Source: Adenanthera pavonina (Eukaryota; Streptophyta; Magnoliopsida; Fabales; Fabaceae). From it: DNA of 64,000 nucleotides. Positions 59,327 through 64,000 of the stretch are shown here, in pieces; within the stretch, counting starts at the first letter, position 1; the number at the start of each line of letters is the position of its first letter. Below the pieces are notes generated by a model, which did not search any database, was not told the origin of the DNA, and was given only the letters and a program-made list of their open reading frames with translations. The stretch spans positions 27,750,001-27,814,000 of the forward strand of contig JAIVEN010000022.1 of NCBI GenBank assembly GCA_026686845.1. Reading direction: 5' to 3'. Made by a program: the position numbers and the translations under genes.

Positions 59327-59935
59327 AAAAATCAAACTAGACCGGCAGGTTTGACCAGTCCGACCGGGAACCGGCCACTGGTCCGGTTCGGTAACAGAGG
59401 AAAACCGGAGGGTTTAAGAACCGGTGGAATCCGGTCAAAAACCGGTTTGAACCAGTTTGCCTTTTTTTTTAATTTTTAAACATTTTTTTAAAATAAAATA
59501 ATATTATTTTTAGTACTAAGTAGTATTATTTTTAGTACAAATTTTTTTCTATATTATAATATGTTATAAGTATTATTATAATACATAATTATTAATAATG
59601 ATAAATTTACTTAACAAATAAGATAAAAATAGAATATCAATTAACTATTTTGAATTCAAAATATAATTATAGATGAATATTAACTTGTTTAGATTTTAAT
59701 ATTAGGTTGTAAAACTTATTAATAATATTTTTTATTTTCTATATATTATTAAATTTACTTTTTATTCTAGAATAAATGTTAATTTTATTATTATGGATAA
59801 ATATCTTTTATATTTTTTATCTATATTATTAAAAATATATTAATTTATTTACAACCGGTCCAACCCCGGTCCCACCACTGAACCTTGAACCGTTGCCTTA
59901 TCCGGTTCAATGGCCGGTCCAATTTTTAATACCTT
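59327..59935. mobile_element. AACCGG-rich MITE, copy 2
   Basis: Numerous aaccgg and ccggtt motifs at both ends (gaccggcaggtttgacc, gaaccggtgg; right: ccaaccccggtcccacc, ccggttcaatggccggtcc) around an AT-rich core shared with 8487-9045. Termini aataaaaaatc / tttttaatacc are inverted. A possible 7-bp duplication catataa flanks it (near 59315-59323 and 59940-59946). Confidence 0.65.
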
Positions 59936-60179
59936 ACATATAATTGAACCAAATAGGCTGTAGTCATCTTATGGGCAATACGGCCTGCCTCACAGTGATT
60001 GGGAATACTTTCATATAAATAATTGTAAATTATTAAATATATAATAATATATCATCTTTTTCATATATTTATTATTATAATCATATTTATTAATCCGTGA
60101 ATGTTTTTTCAAAACTATCAATTATCAGATAATTATTTAATGTTTTATTAATTATTTATTAATTCAACAATATTATGTT

Positions 60180-60990
60180 TTAAAAATATTCAGATCATCA
60201 CTCGATATATCCACCAATATATAAATACTGTGTGGGTTAATTAATTATATATAAACTTTTTCAGAAGTTAATATGCATGCACGAAGCGAAAAGTTTGAAT
60301 TGTAGAATCGTTTTGGCTGACAAAATTATGACAATTCTTCGCTAACTTCTCTATTTATGCATGTCATTCTTACATAGGGCCATGCTAATATTCTCTCCTT
60401 ATTGTTCTAATTTTATCAGATGTCCCCAGATGTTAGAGGGGCTATATATGCTGACACTAATTCTTCACCAACTTTAGTATTATATGCAGAAAGCATATAC
60501 TCCCTCCAGTCCCATTTATAAGATGTTATTTTAAAAATTTGTTTGGTCCTATTTATAGGGTGTTTTGTTATTTCTTTATTTAAATTTCCTTCTTGACCCT
60601 TTATTTAATAATTTTTTTGTCTCATAAATTATTCTGGTCTTTAATTAGTAGGGGTAAGATCGTAAGTTTATACTTATTTTTTTATAAATTTAAGAGTATA
60701 ATTATGTCTTTTTAATACCCGTGCAATGAAAAATAACATCTTATAAATGAGACTGAAGGTAGTAGGATGGAGGCTATCACTTATCATCTCAAGTGTTTAA
60801 TTAGTTGACTAATTAACACTTTAAAATATGTAGTTAGTTGCTGGCAATATATGTACGCGTGCGCGCACGGCGCACACACGTTATCTTTGTGATGATTAGT
60901 GTTTGGTTAGGTTAGGACAACGCATATAGGTTGGAGGCTATCACTTATTCCTTAGCTCATGTTGATGATTGATTCGCCTACTACGGGATA
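60180..60990. other. Detached upstream flank of the CCoAOMT duplication
   Basis: 60238-60320 matches 23655-23765 (shared ataaactttttca and gacaaaattatga). 60470-60497 matches 23795-23820 (attaaatgcaaaaagcat-like). 60898-60990 matches 23925-23970 (agtgttaggttaggata / agtgtttggttaggttagga). The upstream flank of the pseudogene thus resumes here after about 14 kb of inserted transposons. A Stowaway MITE lies inside it. Confidence 0.6.
60500..60762. mobile_element. Stowaway-type MITE
   Basis: Begins ctccctccagtcccatttat and ends cttataaatgagactgaaggtag (inverted), flanked by TA (60498-60499, 60763-60764). Typical size and ends. Confidence 0.8.
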
Positions 60991-62047
60991 ATTAATCATG
61001 TTTTTTTTGGCCAAACATTAATCATAAGGTTAAAAACATATTATTATCATATTAAAGAAGTATGAGGAATTCTATTTTTTTTTTACCAGAATGAAGAATT
61101 TCGATTTAAGAAAGGCTGAATTATTTTCTTTCATTAAATACATTTCATTGCTGCTAATACCGCATCATTCATTGATTTCACTAATTATATCGTAAATTGA
61201 AAGAAAAATCTAATAAGTTTTGGCTTAATTGCACTGGAGTTATCTATGAGATAGGAAATCTGAATCTAAATTAAAATATAAGAATTAATGAAAATCTCAA
61301 AATAATCAGTTGGGGGAGAAGTCATTTTCGTGAACAAACTTTCAAATGTCATTTGGACATTCCAAGTGCACATGAATTGACCGAATGTTTCTTAATTGGA
61401 AGCCATAATTTTTTTGGGTCAAAAAAAGAAGTTGATAGATTTTGATCCTTCCTATATTTTGTTTTTATACACAATTTTCTTCATCTATTTGATTTAAAAA
61501 GTACAAAAAAACTTTAATTGTGATATTAAACCAAGTATATATTATTTATTTAATTATTACAAAAAATATAAACTATTAAGTCAAATATAATACGATGATA
61601 TCATTTTAATTAATTAGTAGCATATGTTTGTTATGACATTGAAATAGCTGTTGATATTATATATAACATTATTTTAAGGAAAAAAGACCTTTGAAAACCT
61701 GCTAAAGAACGAAAATTCTTATAAAGAATTTTGAAATTTGCAAATCCCAACTCAAGAAGGACTTAGGTCATTGGCAAAAGAAATTGAATGGACAAAAATA
61801 CCCAAACAGTATAGAGCGCTGAAAGCTGTTGTGATAGTTGAAAATTTTTAACATCACTTGAAAATTTTAGTTAATCTAACTGGAAATTTTTCTCAAAATA
61901 AAATATGAAATGCTGAAAACTATTGTAATCAATTAAAATCTTTTAAATGTGACTTGGAAATATTGGCTACCTTAGCCGAAAATTTTTTTAAAACTACTTT
62001 TTTTTTTCTAAACTAAGGACGAAGGATTGGTGGTGGGTTTGGTCCTA
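60763..62047. other. AT-rich spacer
   Basis: Contains an alternating tract at 60851-60882 (gtacgcgtgcgcgcac core). The rest is AT-rich without gene signals. Confidence 0.4.
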
Positions 62048-62318
62048 CTCTTTCCGATCCATATTATAAGATATTTTGTATAATAAGTTTTTGATTCAAA
62101 ATATAGAGTATTAAATTTTTTTTCTTCCCATTTTACCCCTATATTTAATACTTTCATACTCCTCATTTATGACTCTATAATGATAATAAAATGAGGTATT
62201 TAATAAGGGTAAAACAGGAAATGTGAGTACTTTTTGTATTGATTTTAGGTGAAAAAATGATTTCCTTAATATGCGTGTAATTGATACAACATGCCTCATA
62301 ATGTGGACTGGAGGAAGC
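62048..62318. mobile_element. Degenerate Stowaway-type MITE
   Basis: Left end tactctttccgatccatatt and right end aatgtggactggaggaagca are imperfect inverted repeats resembling ctccctccgtcccat. Ends are approximate. Confidence 0.6.
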
Positions 62319-62840
62319 ATAAACTAAAAAAATTATAAAAGAAAATAAATAAATAAATATATATAATTACCTTCATCCAATATATATATTTAAAAAATAA
62401 TGTTAGGATCAAGAGTAATATTTTTTAAAATTATGAGTACTCAATAATTATATATTTGTACATAATATTAAGTTAAAAAATAATTTAAAATTTTAAATAA
62501 AATTAAAAAATTGAAGCATTGGAAAGTCTTCATTATAATCAGAGTCTTTTATTATATGATATACATAAAACATCATATAAAACGAATCAAAATTCATAAA
62601 AGAGAACACTAAAAACAAAAATAAAATATGCAAGAGGACTAGGTCGGAGTAAGCAAGACCTTGCCATGGCGACGGCTGTTCAACCCCATGGCAAGTAAGA
62701 TTAGACTTCTTGGACTACAGAGTTAATTGAATACCCCTGCTTGAAAATGACCTTGCTAATGGAATAGAGGTAAGCTATTTATAAAAGATGTCCATTGAAG
62801 ATTTCTTGTCAAGACAAGATGGTTGAAATCCTATCGCAAT
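62319..62840. other. AT-rich spacer
   Basis: Includes a (TA)n-rich part at 62340-62400, then less AT-rich sequence from 62630. I see nothing coding. Confidence 0.4.
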
Positions 62841-63234
62841 TAAAGTCAGCAATATGGATCAAATTCAATAAGTTAGCTCATTTAGTCTGATAAAATGGGT
62901 CGACTGAATTTTAAAAATGAAAACCCAAATAGAAAATGAGTTTTTTTTGGACCCGCCCATTTGGTTTTTTTTAATATTAAAAAATATATATTATTTTATT
63001 AATTAGTAATATATAAATTGTAAAATTTAAATATTATATTAATTTTTTATAAATAATAATGATAATTAGTTGTATTAATTTAAATAATTATATAAAAAAA
63101 TAAAAATATAAAAAATATTAAAAAATATATGCTCGAGCTTATAAAACTGTGCTTCCTTTTATATTTGGGCCTTTTCAGCTAAGCCTATGATAGGTTGGCC
63201 TAAATGGGTGGGCCATCCCATTTTGCCACGCCTA
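62841..63234. mobile_element. hAT-type MITE, ATCGCAAT duplication
   Basis: Perfect 8-bp duplication atcgcaat (62833-62840, 63235-63242). Right end cattttgccacgccta, read in reverse taggcgtggcaaaatg, pairs with the left end taaagtcagcaatatg. Interior gggtc/gaccc patches near each end and an AT-rich centre are like the 53052-53531 element. Confidence 0.8.
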
Positions 63235-63242
63235 ATCGCAAT

Positions 63243-64000
63243 CGACAATCCCACCTACAAGTTTTTGTCATCACCCAAGTCTTTCATCAAGTTTGCCAAA
63301 GTTCATCTGGATCCTCGTTGCCTGAATATTATAGATCCACCTATATTTGCCCAAATCATTGTTGCGGACCTACAGGTATGTAAGGGAGGCACTTGCCCAT
63401 TCACTTTCGAGAAAATAACAAAATGGGTATATAAATTTTAGTATTTTGATCCTATTAACCTAAATATTTTAACTCCATTATATTCAAAATAAAAATATAT
63501 TTGAATTCAAAATGTATTTTGACCCCACTAACCTAGGATCCTAGGTTTGCTTGTGGTTGCATATCTATCTAAGTTTTTGCTTGTGTTCACAAATTGTTTT
63601 TTTTATGGGAGAAAATCATAAAAAAATCCCAAAACACAAAAATAATTATTAAAAATTCTCAAAATCTTAAAAAATTACACTCAACTTTTATTGGTATAAA
63701 ATCGATGTAAAATCCTAAAAAATGAGTATAAAAAATTTAATATTGAGTATAAAATTATATTCTAATATTAAATATTAATATAAAATCTTAGAAAATGAGT
63801 ATAAAAAATTTTATTATTAAGTATAGAATTATGCTCCAATATTTTATACTTATGTCTCATGATTTCATACTCGACAATGAAGGTTCTTATATTCTTTTTT
63901 TATATTTTATACCAATAGGATCTGGGTGTAACTTTTTAGAATTTTTCTATGATTTATCTCTGTTTTTTTTTTTTTGCTCTTTTCATTGTGTTGATTTTGA
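63243..64000. other. Right edge spacer
   Basis: Removal of the MITE joins 62832 to 63235. The following ~130 bases have a readable frame (SSPKSFIKFAKVHLDPRC) ending at a plausible donor (cctacag, gtatgt at about 63375), but I recognise no family. The rest to 64000 is AT-rich. Confidence 0.3.

Overview
The window is nuclear DNA from a flowering plant, most likely a eudicot. It has multi-exon genes with short GT-AG introns, AT-rich intergenic DNA, plant-type transposon families (CACTA, hAT, Mutator-like, Tourist, Stowaway, Ty1/Copia, RTE LINE, tRNA-derived SINE) and plant-specific proteins. There is no sign of a bacterial, viral or organellar replicon. The exact species cannot be read from the sequence.

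Genic left part (1-23.4 kb). A CURLY LEAF-type Polycomb histone H3K27 methyltransferase runs off the left edge (1-5148, +). It is followed by a complete GPI-anchored PI-PLC X-domain protein gene (9736-14568, +). A small F-box/LRR gene lies tail-to-tail with it (16768-19519, -), and the pairing matches the adjacent Arabidopsis genes At5g67130 and At5g67140 as I recall them. Next is an intact five-exon caffeoyl-CoA O-methyltransferase gene of lignin biosynthesis (22010-23293, -). Introns and intergenic gaps carry MITEs, a SINE, a LINE tail and tandem repeats.

Middle (23.4-34.5 kb). This is AT-rich DNA without convincing genes. It holds a 1.7 kb long-terminal-inverted-repeat element with a Tourist MITE nested inside, further MITEs, and one unrecognised coding-like fragment.

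CACTA element (34545-44977). It is a full-length 10.4 kb En/Spm element with CACTAC termini and a CTA target-site duplication. About ten small hairpins lie at each end. It carries a TNP2 transposase interrupted by one TGA, a Transposase_24/Ulp1 (C48 protease) gene with a visible catalytic triad and one probable frameshift, and a captured, intron-containing fragment of a host coatomer beta-prime (COPB2) gene.

Right part (45-64 kb). A second, broken copy of the caffeoyl-CoA O-methyltransferase locus is split by nested transposons: a decayed Copia element with two LTRs, itself carrying an unclassified insertion, then hAT and RTE remains. The homologous upstream flank appears to resume near 60.2 kb. 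The intact copy at 22-24 kb therefore acts as a pre-insertion reference. No undescribed defence-type or metabolic system was found. The most unusual items are the COPB2 capture, the CACTA hairpin arrays, the duplicated and torn-apart methyltransferase locus, two GC-AG introns, and a 62-bp strictly alternating purine-pyrimidine tract.
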